Origin: Haplomitrium mnioides
Lineage: Eukaryota > Marchantiophyta > Haplomitriopsida > Calobryales
Length of the DNA stretch: 21,063 nt
Assembly: GCA_049999725.1 (NCBI GenBank)
Contig: JBNGIS010020228.1
Coordinates: 1-21,063, forward strand
Direction of reading: 5' to 3'
The notes below the pieces were generated by a model. That model made no database searches, was not told the origin of the DNA, and was given only the letters and a program-made list of their open reading frames with translations. The position numbers were made by a program, and so were the translations under genes. Below are positions 7,574 to 18,482 of the stretch, in pieces (the first letter of the stretch is position 1; the number at the start of each line of letters is the position of its first letter).

Positions 7574-9962
7574 TGTCAGCCGGTGCTTTGGAGCAATCAA
7601 GCAAAATGCAAGAAATCAGAAGCATTAGCGACACAATAAGCCTTGGCAAGTGTGAGGGCCTCTCAAGAGCCATGAAGTACCCTCAAACAACTACTAAGAG
7701 CAGGGCGCATGAGTCTTGGGAGGGAAACAGGATCATGGCGGAAGAGAGCAGGAAGGAATCAGGATTGCTAGCTAGAGGAGGGGCTACCTTTCAATGTTTG
7801 AAGCAGGCCAGCGAGAATCCGTGGGCCTCAAGAGGATGCGGGGATCGGAGCCTGGGGAGAAGGAAGAGAGCTGCCACCTGTGGCGAAGCAATTGCAGGAG
7901 GAAGAGGAACGGATCCACAATGACGAAACCCAAAGGCACTCCGAAGAAAGGCAGATCGCGGGGGTCCTACAACGGTCACAAATCGGGAAGCAAGGTTCAA
8001 GGAGAGAAATGAGAAGGTAAGATCGTCACGAGGGCGAGCAAGGCCAGGGAAGAGGGACGCCTCGATCCCGCAAGCAGGAGAGCACCCTAAAAGGGCTGAT
8101 CGATTCCTTTCATTTGAGTCCGCGAATCCGGGCATAAAGGTGGAGTCCCCGGAAGGCCCCGTGAGATTCCACGGAAACGTGGCATCCTTGGAGCACTTCG
8201 CGGGATTCCACGAACGACGTGGCGGCACCAGGAGGCCCGCGAATCTGCGGACAGACGCCTCCCTAAGTGGAGAGCCTACTTAACAGGGTTCCGATTCGTC
8301 TTACGACGTGGGGCGCCCGGTTAAGAGGGATCCGCGAGGAATCCTACAGTGGAGCAAGGAAGAGGACCCGAAGCAACGACATATCGAGGGTCTGGCCGAA
8401 GGAGAACAGAAGGGTGCCGAAAGGGTGATCTATCAGAGATCCGAGAAGGGGAGTTCCAAGGAAGCCAAAAGGGTGATCCATCACCAACCGACCAACGAGG
8501 AGAAGGCTGAGCCGGAAAGGGGATTTAACGCAAGTCCGACCGACGGAGGAGCAAGCAGGCACTGAAAGGGTGATTCAACGCAACTTCAACATGACTAAGG
8601 GCGAAAGTTCGACGGGTCCAACCGCAACATCTGAAAGTTTGACAGGGGGATGAAGGGCCTTGTAGTTCCTATATCGAGCATTCAGAAAAGACAATGAAGG
8701 GAGCCTCATGCGCATGCATAGTTCTTATCTCGAGGGAAGGACAAAACGTCGACATCGGCACAGTTCTTAGTCGGCGAGTAGAGTAAGGTCCGCATTGGCT
8801 CTACGGATGATGTGGCGAGCGCAGGGAGTCTGTGGGAGGGCTTCAAAAACGTGGCGCGCTAGGGAGCAAGGTAAGATTTCCGCCAGTCGACTTCGAAAGA
8901 TGGTCCGCGCGACGGTCCGCCTACTCCCTTGCAGGGTGGCGTCGAACAGCGGCCTTCGGACGACGTGGCAACTCCAGGGACCTTGCAGCAGCTCAAGGGA
9001 CACGCGACAGCAGGAGAATGGCTCATTGGACTTTGGACAAAGAGCGGGTCAACCACGGAAGGGAGATTAAGCGCAATGGTCAACCTACCTCTTTGCGGGG
9101 CGGCGGCGAACGACGGTGCAGCGGGTGACGTGGCGCGAGGAGGGTGACTGGGGATCTGCGGGGGAATATTTGGAGATTTTGTGGATAGGGTTCCGCTGGG
9201 CGCTTCGGAACTCTATTCCAAAGAGCCCTTTGGACTCAGTCGTGAGAATCTACGGAATCTCAACCGCAAGATTCCTTAGACTCCCTGTCGATATAACCGT
9301 TGTACTTTTATCATCACGAGACACGCGCTACTTGTCGGTTGTAACAGGATTAGCAAGCGCGCGCTACGCGTCGTCACCTCCAAGCTCCAAGGAGCTAACG
9401 AGATTAACGACCTTTCTTGGGATCGGGCTCGCGAGTTCAGCGGTTGCAAGGGGAGTATACCTTGGTGACCTTCGAATTCTTCCAGGTTGATGCACGGGCA
9501 ACTTTAGGGCGCAAGGTGACTGCACGCTAAGGGGAATCGCAACGAAGGGGGGCTGGAATGAGAATTCTGTGACAAGACCACATGAAGCAGGGGTACTCGC
9601 TCAAGGAGAACCGGGGGATTTAGAGGAGGACTGGAGGGAGACCTATGTGACCTCATCCTTGCAAGCGGACCAGGGTGGAGGGTGACTGATACAGGGTCTT
9701 GATTGGATTCTGGCCGGCTATGACTTCGGGAGAGGCCACCATGGAAGGACTTGGGGTCGGCTCTGCATTTTTTGTGTAGGAGCATCACGATCTGAGGACA
9801 AGGAAATCGCAACGAGGGGCGGCTGGGGTGGGAGTCCTAGTTATGGCTTTGGGAGAGGCCGTCAAGTGAGGAGCTTGGGGTTGTCTCTGCCATTCCTTGT
9901 GCGCAGGTATTAGCCCAGAGTGTTCGGAGTACACTTTGGTGTAATTCTTCAAGTGGAGCTGA

Positions 9963-9977
9963 GGGGGGGGGGGGGGG
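9963..9977 (+). repeat. Poly-G run of 15 in 5' LTR
   Basis: Uninterrupted G15. The homologous position of the 3' LTR is an N gap. Confidence 0.9.
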
Positions 9978-10583
9978 TGCCGGTGCACTATGTAGTAAGA
10001 CCTATCAAGGCTCGAGGGTGGAGTGAGCTACTTGCAGCTGGGAAAGCTGTCTTCCAGAGGTGGAAGTCAAAGAAACTCTCTTCCTAGCATGAGGAAGTAA
10101 AAGCAGGGCTTCTCGCGAGGGAAGTTAAAAAACTATCTGGAGAGGAGGGTGTGTGGGTTGCTGGGCTGCAGTTGTAAGACAACGGGATTCACAAGGGAAG
10201 TATCATCAGTAGAAATCCAGAGGGCCTTCAAGGACTCTGATCTCTCTTGCATATAATGTGTAAATCGTTTGTCTATATCTGTGTAGCTAGATTTCCTTTC
10301 TGCTTTGTGTCGCCTTGATTTGTTAGATTAGTGGACATCAGATCAGTTGAGCAGACCTTGGGAACAGCCTTGGAGGGGGAGTCCCATCCCTCGACACAAG
10401 TTCTGGTATCCTGGGGGTGAATGCTCTCTGTCACTGATCCTTTGGCATAGTTAGGAATTAGATCACGTTAGGATAGTTAGGATAATCTGTTTTCAGTTCT
10501 GAGACAACCTTGAGAGGGGGAGTCCAGTCTTGTTGTATTATTCAGGTGTTGCAGGTCACCAGCACATATTCTGCCCCAAGCAC

Positions 10584-10590
10584 ATATAAG
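10584..10590 (+). promoter_or_regulatory. Possible LTR TATA box
   Basis: ATATAAG in CCAAGCACATATAAGGTGG, about 280 bases before the LTR end and conserved in the 3' LTR (about 16,880-16,886). It fits a U3/R TATA element by position only. Confidence 0.3.
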
Positions 10591-10880
10591 GTGGCAGGGT
10601 CCCAGGTTTGGACCTTTGGAATATATGGAAAGAATTACAGGAATGCTGGGTGTGATGAGTGTGGACTGGTTCTGAATGAATGAGTTGAGTGCAAACACAA
10701 GAAGAGTGAGTGGTGAACATAAGGACTGTAAGGAAGGAGAAAGTCCTTAAGGCCTGAAAACGATAACTGGTAAGGGGCCATCTCAAAAAAGAACTTGAAA
10801 GCCCGAAACCTGTCCTCCCCTGCACTCAAAATAGGGCATGAAAAGGTCAAGGCCTGAAACAGGGGAGCGACATGAATTTT

Positions 10881-10898
10881 TGGCGCTAGAGGGAGGGC
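10881..10898 (+). promoter_or_regulatory. Primer binding site
   Basis: TGGCGCTAGAGGGAGGGC begins eight bases after the 5' LTR. It starts with TGG, the complement of the tRNA CCA end, as in other LTR elements. I do not assign the tRNA. Confidence 0.65.
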
Positions 10899-11029
10899 CA
10901 AAGGTTTGAAAAAACCTGAGACCAACCTGAACCAGAGAGACCACTATGTGCACAAGAGACTCAAGTCAGTTGGTGAGAAAGCCACTCTTGAGAAACAGAG
11001 CAACTGGAGGTTGAGCATGTTAAGGAAGA

Positions 11030-13681
11030 GTGGCGGAAGGAAGGGACCCATGGGTGGAAGTGGCAGTGGCCAGTGGAGGGATGGCCAACCAGGTGCCACC
11101 TTGTGGGCTTCGAGGAAGGTTCAAATATAGGTCCTTCAAGGGACGCCCGAAGGATGACCCAGATGCGTGGTTGGATGCCCTTGAGAACATTGCAGCAACA
11201 AATGGGGAAGCCCATGTAAAGCTTGGAATCCTGTCGGCAGTGTTGAAAGGAGAGGCCCAGCCCTAGTACAAGGACCTGCCAGATAACGTCAAGAGGGATT
11301 GGTATGCGTTCAAGGTGGCCTTCATTGCAGAGTTCAGGGAGATTGGTGAAGAGACGGAAGCATTGATCAAGATGGGTCAGCTCAGGATGAAAAAGGAGTC
11401 TATGAGGAAGTTCCTCCAACGCTTCAACAAGGTGGCAAGAAAGCTGAACCCTCTAGCCACTGACGGAATGCTCACAGCATGGTTCCTGGCAGCGCTCCCC
11501 AGAGGCATTAGGACCTGGGTGCGTCAGACGGATCCACAGACTCTCGAGGAGGCAGTCAATGCAGCTAGATCACATGTAAAGGATGCCATCACCAGTTCCC
11601 GAAGGAAGGCAAAGGCCAAATATGACTCTAATGATTCTTCGGGCTCCTCGGACAGTGACGAGGAAATAGATCAGAGTTCCGAGTCCTCATCGGAAAGCGA
11701 GAATGAGTCGAGGAGTAGCAGCTCAGACGAGGACCAGTCATCCAAGAAGAAAAAGAAGAAGAAGGGCTTGAAAAAGAAGAAGCAGACAAAGGAGAGTAGT
11801 CATCGCAAGGGCGTCAGCAAATGAAGATACAAGAAAGCTGAACCCAAACCTGAGGTGAGCAAAAAGTCAGGGGAGAGGGATCGAATTGAGGAGCTGAGCG
11901 CCAAGATAGAGGCAATGAACATACTCTTGGCAAGAATTAAGCCGGAGGGCAGGACCTTGCCAACCAGAAGAGTTGGTGTCTGGTGCATTAGGTGCAAGTA
12001 GCACGGACATTCCCCCCAAGAATGTCCAAACGACACGAATGTTGTGCACTATGTGAGGGAAGAAGCATCGGAGTACATCAGGGAGGAAGTGGAGTATGCC
12101 TTGGAGGAGGCCCCAAACGCAGTATATCAGATCAGTGGGGAACCTCGAACAAGTCTGAGCAGGCCTGCAGGAGGGAACGTAGGACCGGTAAATCAGTGGG
12201 CTGCCCCACGGCCACCCAAGACCACCATCATGGTCTGTTGGAATTGTGGCCAGCCTGGCCACATTTCATCAAGCTCTCCGGAGCCACAGAAGAGCGGTTA
12301 TGGCCAACCACCTCCCTTGTACGTCCAATACAAAACAAAGGGACATGTAGCGGTGAATTGTCCGAACCGAAGACCCGATGTTCCTCCAGGACCCAGCGCG
12401 AATCCTCCTCCCCCCTCAAATGTCAATCTGATCACTCTAGACATGGAGGAGGAAGTTGAATTGCCAGGCTGGGAGACTCCAACTTCAGATGATTGTTTCA
12501 GGGTGATCACAAGGGCAGGGACCAAGGCCAAAAAGAGAGGCCAGAGGAAGGCCGAGAAAAGAGCTGAGAAGGAAGTAGCTCGAGCAACCCCACCTCGGCA
12601 TGATTCTGATTATCGGCGGGATAACCCGAAATGGTTCTACCCGGAGCAACAAGACCAGGTGAGGAAGCAGTTGGAGGCTTTGGAGGCTCTAGCACAAGAG
12701 CAGGCAGCTGAAGAGACCCTCAAGGAAGTCAGGAAGCAGCAGGGAGGGATCCAGGAGGGGCAGGAGAGGATTGCAGCTGCGGAAGAGGGGGTGAAGCCCA
12801 ACCCCTACAACATTCAAGTGGACATAAGAAATTGTCTTGTCACGGCCACAATAGGCCAACTCCTCAAGGACAACCCACTTTACCGGAGACAGCTCCGTGA
12901 ATTGTTGATGGATGCGAAGAGGAGGAAGAGGCTGCCCAAGGTGGGAGCTCCAGCAGACCTGCAGCTAATCTGTGAAGACAAAGGGGCCCCGTAGATCGAC
13001 ATCCAAATCGCAGGGTGCACACTGTCTTTAGTGCATGTAGATGGAGGGGCAGGAGTCAACATTATGGTAGAGGAGACAACGCACAAGCTGGGATTCACGG
13101 AATTCCAGCCTACAGCCAGGATCATGAGGCTGGTGGATGGGTCACGAGTAAAACCACTGGGCTCTCTTCTTCAAATCCCAACCTTCATAGGGGGAAAAGA
13201 GTTCAAACTGAATTATCTGGTAATGTGACCCGCCAGAGCTTCTCCTTACCCGGTGTTGATAGGAAGGCCGTGGCTGTATGGGGCTAGAGTAATGCACAAC
13301 TGGGGGAACTCCACATTGGTGTTCGGCCCTGACAAAATGACAGTGCACTATGGTCCAGTTCCTCACTTGGGGGAAACGCAGCCTGAGGCAGAGTACGACA
13401 GTGTGTGGTCCGAGGAAGAAGAGGACTCGTAGTACCACTACTGGGTACAAGTGCTAAGTGAAGCAACAGAGGGGGATCTGTTGGAGGAGGGTGTGAAGTC
13501 TGTCCACCAAAGTAAATTCTCAGCCTACGACAGACCAGAGCACCAGTGGAAATCGGCGGCAGATGGGGCCAAGGGTGGGGACACCAGAGGGCACCTCGAC
13601 AAATAGAAGGGGTATAAGGATCAAAGAAAAAACGAGAGCCCAACTATTACCCCATCAAGAGTGTCCAACAACCGCAGGTAA
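11030..13681 (+). pseudogene. gag: gag-protease reading frame of the LTR element, with in-frame stops
   Basis: One frame stays recognisable from about 11,090 to TAA at 13,679-13,681. The capsid-like gag domain contains FKGRPKDDPDAWLDAL near 11,130-11,185 and FLQRFNKVARKLNPLA near 11,412. A Ser/Asp/Glu-rich then Lys-rich stretch follows at 11,630-11,820. There are three CCHC zinc-knuckle positions: 11,984-12,025 (CX2CX4HX4C, one residue now a stop), 12,236-12,277 (last Cys is Ser) and 12,320-12,361 (first two Cys are Tyr). The aspartic protease follows, with VDGGAGVNIM at 13,037-13,066 and the partner strand LIGRPWLYGARVMHNWG from 13,256. In-frame stops occur at 11,264, 11,822, 11,999, 12,992, 13,226, 13,430 and 13,604. 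The true start is unclear because of a likely frameshift near 11,000-11,090; ATG 10,906 opens a different frame. In living relatives this makes the capsid and its maturing protease. Confidence 0.8.
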
Positions 13682-13731
13682 GTTGTTTGTGTGTGTGTGA
13701 GTGTGTGTTTTGTTGGGGGGGTGTTTCGTAG
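13675..13731 (+). other. Splice-donor-like site and TG-rich tract at the end of gag-protease
   Basis: CAG|GTAAGT at 13,675-13,683 coincides with the stop codon of the frame, followed by a TG-rich run and a possible acceptor TTTCGTAG ending at 13,731. An intron of 54 bases would be very short, so this may be chance or a remnant of a longer intron or deletion. Confidence 0.3.
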
Positions 13732-13831
13732 GGTTGTTTTGCAAGAGAGACAGAGTCGAGCTAGCGACCATCAGCAGAGGCACCAAAAAATTGAGGGAGA
13801 AGAAGTGTGTTCGCGGGGACACGTCACACTT
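13732..13831 (+). other. Remnant resembling the 3' end of pol
   Basis: A short stretch before the PPT can be read as a peptide containing RGDTSHLKGE, of the kind often seen at the end of plant gypsy polyproteins. This suggests that RT, RNase H and integrase were lost by internal deletion between about 13,680 and 13,735. Confidence 0.35.
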
Positions 13832-13841
13832 AAAGGGGGAG
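13832..13841 (+). promoter_or_regulatory. Polypurine tract
   Basis: AAAGGGGGAG three bases before the 3' LTR, the expected plus-strand primer site. Confidence 0.75.
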
Positions 13842-13844
13842 TTA

Positions 13845-16800
13845 TGTCAGCCGGTGCTTTGGAGCACTCAAGCAAAATGCAAGAAATCAGAAGCATCAGC
13901 GACATAATAAGCCTTGGCAAGTGTGAGGGCCTCTCAAGAGCCACAAAGTACCCTCAAACAGCTAATAAAAGTAGAGCGCATGAGTCTTGGGAGGGGAATA
14001 GGATCATGGCGGAAGAGAGGAGGAAGGAATCAAGATCGCTAACCAGAGGAGGGGCCACCTTTCAATGTTCGAAGCAGGCCAGCAAGAATCTATGGGCTTC
14101 AGGAGGATGCGGAGATCGGAGCCTGGGGAGAAGGAAGAGAGCCACCACTTGTGGCGAAGCAATTGCAGGAGGAAGAGGAATGGATCCACAACGACAAAAC
14201 TCGAAGACACTCCGAAGAAAGGCAGATCGCGGGGGTCTTACAACGGCCACAAATCGGGAAGCAAGGTTCAAGGAGAGAAATGAGAAGGTAAGATTGTCAC
14301 GAGGACGAGCAAGGCCAGGGAAGAGGGACGCCTTGATCTCGCAAGTAGGAGCGCGCCCTGCAAGGGCTGATTGATTCCTTCCATTTGAGTCTGCGAATCT
14401 GGGCGGAAAGGTGGAGTCCTCGGAAGGCCCCGCGAGATTCCACGGAAACGTGGCATCTTGGAGCACTTTCCGGGTTTTCACGGACGACGTGGCGGCACCA
14501 AGAGGCCCGCGAATCTGCGGACAGGCGCCTCCCTAAGTGGAGAGCCTACTTAACAGGGTTCCGATTCGTCTTACGACATGGGGCGCCCGGTTAAGAGGGA
14601 TCCGCGAGGAATCCTACAGGGGAGCAAGGAAGAGGACCCGAAGCAGTGACATATCGAGGGTCTGGCCGAAGGAGAACGGAAGGGTGCCGGAAGGGTGATC
14701 TATCAAAGATCCGAGAAGGGGAGTTCCGAGGAAGCCAAAAGGGTGATCCATCACCAACCGACCAACGAGGAGAAGGCTGAGCCGGAAAGGGGATTTAACG
14801 CAGGTCCGACCGACGGAGGAGCAAGCAGGCGCTGAAAGGGTGATTCAACGCAGCTTCGGCATGACCAAGGCAAAAGTTTGACGGGTCCAACCGCAACATC
14901 TGAAAGTTCGACAAGGGAACGAAGGGCCTTGTAGTTCCTATATCGAGCATTCAGAAAAGATAACGAAGGGAGCCTCAGACGCATGCATAGTTCTTATCTC
15001 GAGGGAAGGACGAAACGTCGACATCAGCACAGTTCTTAGTCGACGAGCAGAGTAAGGTTCACATTGGCTCTACGGATGACGTGGCGATCGCATGGAGTCC
15101 GTGAGAGGGCTTCAGAAACGTGGCGCGCTAGGGAGCAAGGTAAGATTTTTGCCGGTCAACTTTGAAAGATGGTCTGCGCGACGGTCCGCCTACCCCCTTG
15201 CGGGGTGGCGTCGAACGGTGGCCTTCGGACGACGTGGCAACTCCAGGGACCTCGGAGCAGCTCACGGGACACGCGGCAGCAGGAGAAGGGCATCAGACTT
15301 CGGACAAAGAGCGGGTCAACCACGGAAGGGAGATTAAACGCGAAGGTCAGCCTACCCCCTTGCAGGGTGGCGGCGGACGACGGTGCAGCGGGTGATGTGG
15401 CGCAAGGAGGGTGACTGGGGATCTACAGGGGAATATTTGGAGATTCTATGAACAGGCTTCCCCGGGGCGCTTCGGAACTCTGTTCCGAAGAGCCCTTCGG
15501 ACTCAACCGCGAGAATCTATGGAATCTCAACCGCAAGATTCTTTGGACTCCCCGTCGATATTACCGTTGTACTTTCATCATCACGGGACACGTGGCCCGC
15601 ACTACTTGTCGGTTGTAATAAGATTAACAGGGCGCGCCACGCATCGTCACCTCCAAGCTCCAAGGAGCTAACGGGATTAATGACCTTTCTTGGGATCGAG
15701 TTTAGCGCTTGCAAGGGGAGTATACCTTGGCGACCTTCGAATTCTTCCAAGTTGATGCACGGGCAACTTCAGGGCGCGGGGCGGCTGCACGCTAAGGGGA
15801 ATTGCAACGAAAAGGGGTTGGAATGAGAATTCACTGACAAGACCACGTGAAGCAGGGGTACTTGCTCAAAAGCAACCGGGGGATTTAGAGGAGGATTGGG
15901 GGGAGACCTAGGTGACCTCATTCTTGCAGGCGGACCAGGGCGGAGGGTGATTGATACGGGGTCTCGATTGGATTCTGGCCGACTATGACTTCGGGAGAGG
16001 CCACCATGGAAGGACTTGGGGTCGGCTCAACATTTTCTGTGTAGGAGCATCACAATCTGAGGACAAGGAAATCGCAACAAGGGGCGGCTAGGGTGGGAGT
16101 CCCAGTTATGGCTTTGGGAGAGGCTGCCAAGTGAGGAGCTTGGGGTTGTCTCTGCCATTTCTTGTGCGCAGGTACAGCCCAGAGTGTTCGGAGTACACTT
16201 TGGTGTAATTCTTCAAGTGGNNNNNNNNNNNNNNNNNNNNNNNNNNNNNNNNNNNNNNNNNNNNNNNNNNNNNNNNNNNNNNNNNNNNNNNNNNNNNNNN
16301 NNNNNNNNNNNNNNNNNNNNGAGCTACTTGCAGTTGGGAAAGCTGTCTTCCAGAGGTGGAAGTCAAAGAAACTCTCTTCCTAGCCTGAGGAAGTAAAAGC
16401 AGGGCTTCTCGCGAGGGAAGTTAAAAAACTATCTAGAGAGGAGGGTGTGTGGGTTGCTGGGCTGCAGTTGTAAGGCAGCGGGATTCACAAAGGAAGTATC
16501 ATCAGTAGAAATCCAGAGGGCCTTCAAGGACTCTGATCTCTCTTGCATATAATGTGTAAATCGTTTGTCTATATCTGTGTAGCTAGATTTCCTTTCTGCT
16601 TTGTGTCGCCTTGATTTGTTAGATTAGTGGACATCAGATCAGTTGAGCAGACCCTGGGAACAGCCTTGGAAGGGGAGTCCCATCCCTCGACACAAGTTCT
16701 GGTATTCTGAGGGTAAATGCTCTCTGTCCCTGATCCTTTGGCATAGTTAGGAATTAGATCACATTAGGATAGTTAGGATAATCTGTTTTCAGTTCTGAGA

Positions 16801-17168
16801 CAACCTTGAGAGGGGGAGTCCAATCTTGTTGTATTATTCAGGTGTTGTAGGTCACCAGCACCTATTCTGCCCCAAGCACATATAAGGTGGCAAGGTCTCA
16901 AGTTTGGACCTTTGGAATATATGGAAAGAATTACAGGAATGCTGGGTGTGATGAGTGTGGACTGGTTCTGAATGAATGAGTTGAGTGCAAACACAAGAAG
17001 AGTGAGTGGTGAACATAAGGACTGTAAGGAAGGGGAAAGTCCTTAAGGCCTGAAAACGATAACTGGTAAGTGGCCATCTCAGAAAAGAACCTGAAAGCCC
17101 GAAACCTGTCCTCCCCTACACTCAAAACAGGGCCTGAAAAGGTTAAGGCCTGAAATAGGGGAGCGACA
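13845..17168 (+). repeat. 3' LTR (3,324 bp including 100 N)
   Basis: Second copy of the LTR, same TG...CA ends, followed at 17,169 by the target duplication. Its 100-N gap sits where the 5' LTR has the poly-G run. Confidence 0.93.
16221..16320. other. Assembly gap of exactly 100 N
   Basis: The 5' LTR has 68 bases (9,957-10,024) at this position, including G15, so the 100 N is a nominal size and the gap was probably caused by the homopolymer. Confidence 0.95.
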
Positions 17169-17173
17169 GTGTC
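17169..17173 (+). repeat. Target site duplication, right
   Basis: GTGTC after the 3' LTR, partner of ATGTC at 7,569-7,573. Confidence 0.8.
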
Positions 17174-18482
17174 CACTTCATGTGTTCCATTCTAAGAGTT
17201 CCCTTGGCTTCCGACTTCTGGCCCTAGACGATATTCTTCTCCTACATCAAAAATATGCTCTGTTGTAGATCTTGGAGCTCACCACTTCTGAATGCCAACT
17301 AGAACCAGTTGTCCAGAGAAGCAATTGTCTTCTCAAGTGCTGACTTGGGCTTGATCTCCATGGTTTCTAGCACCAATTCTCTTTTCAGTTTTTAAGATGA
17401 CACCATCCCACTCTCCACAAATCTTTGATCCCAATATTCGACCTTTTGAATAGAGGTCATTTCCAGCATGTACCTTTGGTCGTAGTTGTCATCAGTTGCA
17501 AAAATGCGGCCTCTGTTGGTGTAAGGCTTACATACACATAGCAATTGTAGACCAATAATGTCGGATTCATTGCTTTGTATTTTGTGATCAATAGCTGCCT
17601 TGTTGCAGCACTGTGATTGCCTCTTGCAATCTCGTAGCGATACTTGTCAAGGTTCCTAATATTGAACTCTGACTTGTCTTTTAACCCAAACTTTGGGTCA
17701 ACAACAACGATGAAAAAACCATGCACATGCTTATTTGAGCTTTCTTTGCGCCAGAAGCTCAACAAAATCCTCATTCAGCCTTCAATTCTCGAAAGGTCCC
17801 CAGTTGTCCATTCCACGTTTCAGCAGATTTTATTTCTCTAGTCTGATTGTGATTGTTTCTTCATGGAATCTACATTGCTGGATTGCAGACTCCTTTATTT
17901 TGTATTTGTCTTCCTCAGACACTGTCTAAAGGTCCACCTGCTCCCTTTCTTGGAAAGCTCGCAACCCCTTTGTGGGATTGCCTTTTAGTTCTTGATGTTG
18001 GAGCCCGAACTGGCTCCGGCTTTGATTCCTGCCCTGAGTTGGTTTGTGATGAAAACAAAAGGGCAACAGAAGACGACCTTGCTATTGATTTGGAGGGGGT
18101 TGGCTCCTCCTCAATGACCGGTGCTGGAACATGCTTTTTCTTTTGGATCGCCAGCTTCTTCTTTTTGGAAGCCTCAGCTGGCTTCACCTCTTTTCTTTTT
18201 TTTGAGGCAGAAAGGCCTGCTGCGAGAACTGAAAATGTTATCGCGCTCGGATGTGGATTTAGTGCTTGAATATTAATGCCCTACTTGGGCTTCAGAATCT
18301 TGAAATGGATAGCCAACTTGATGAAATTACACTCAATGTGCTTCGCGTCTTTGTAGCCATCGACGAAATCCGCCATAAACTGAGTAAACTGAAAAAAAAA
18401 AAAAACAATTAAGCATAGGTACAAGTGTTCAATGTCAGAGATAAGACAATGCACTCACTGTGCGCAAAGATTCTTCTAACCA

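Larger units (their letters stand above)
7574..10872 (+). repeat. 5' LTR (3,299 bp)
   Basis: Aligns end to end with 13,845-17,168. The first part is GC-richer than the host DNA and holds recurrent ACGTGG motifs (8,177, 8,217, 8,306, 8,849, 8,963, 9,128), and internal degenerate duplication is visible (8,900-8,970 resembles 9,055-9,135). A run of 15 G lies at 9,963-9,977. In about 240 bases compared near the 3' ends (from about 10,130 and 16,430) I counted six differences, all transitions. Short open frames within the LTR occur on both strands and are not taken as genes. Confidence 0.93.
7574..17168 (+). mobile_element. Non-autonomous Ty3/gypsy-type LTR retrotransposon (gag-protease only)
   Basis: Two direct repeats of 3.3 kb (7,574-10,872 and 13,845-17,168) begin TGTCAGCC and end GAGCGACA, the canonical TG...CA ends, and are flanked by a 5-bp target duplication. 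Between them are a PBS, a gag/protease reading frame, a short pol-end-like remnant and a PPT. No reverse transcriptase, RNase H or integrase can be found in the 2,972-bp interior, so the element would have needed enzymes from a relative. It is inserted in copy B exon 2, in the orientation opposite to that gene. Lineage within Ty3/gypsy cannot be assigned without pol. Confidence 0.9.
4910..18420 (-). repeat. Right arm of large inverted duplication, interrupted by LTR element
   Basis: Reverse-strand homologue of 1-4,560 with a 9.6 kb retrotransposon nested in its exon 2. Only one exon 3 and one intron 2 array are present here, against two in the left arm. Confidence 0.75.

Noticed and set aside
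7552-7923. A 123-codon open frame crossing the left border of the LTR element
   Set aside because: It joins host exon sequence read antisense to LTR sequence. The copy in the other LTR (13,691-14,374) differs upstream, and no family is recognised.
7791-8228. Antisense open frames of 140-145 codons inside the LTRs (also 14,062-14,481)
   Set aside because: GC-rich LTR sequence gives long chance frames. The two LTR versions differ without a bias to silent changes visible by eye, and no domain is recognised.
10477-10925. Minus-strand open frames at the 3' end of the LTRs
   Set aside because: Antisense to the LTR promoter/R region and present in both LTRs as part of the repeat, with no recognisable domain.
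13678-13731. A functional intron between protease and pol in the LTR element
   Set aside because: The donor is good, but the implied intron of 54 bases is very short and no pol follows; kept only as a low-confidence note.
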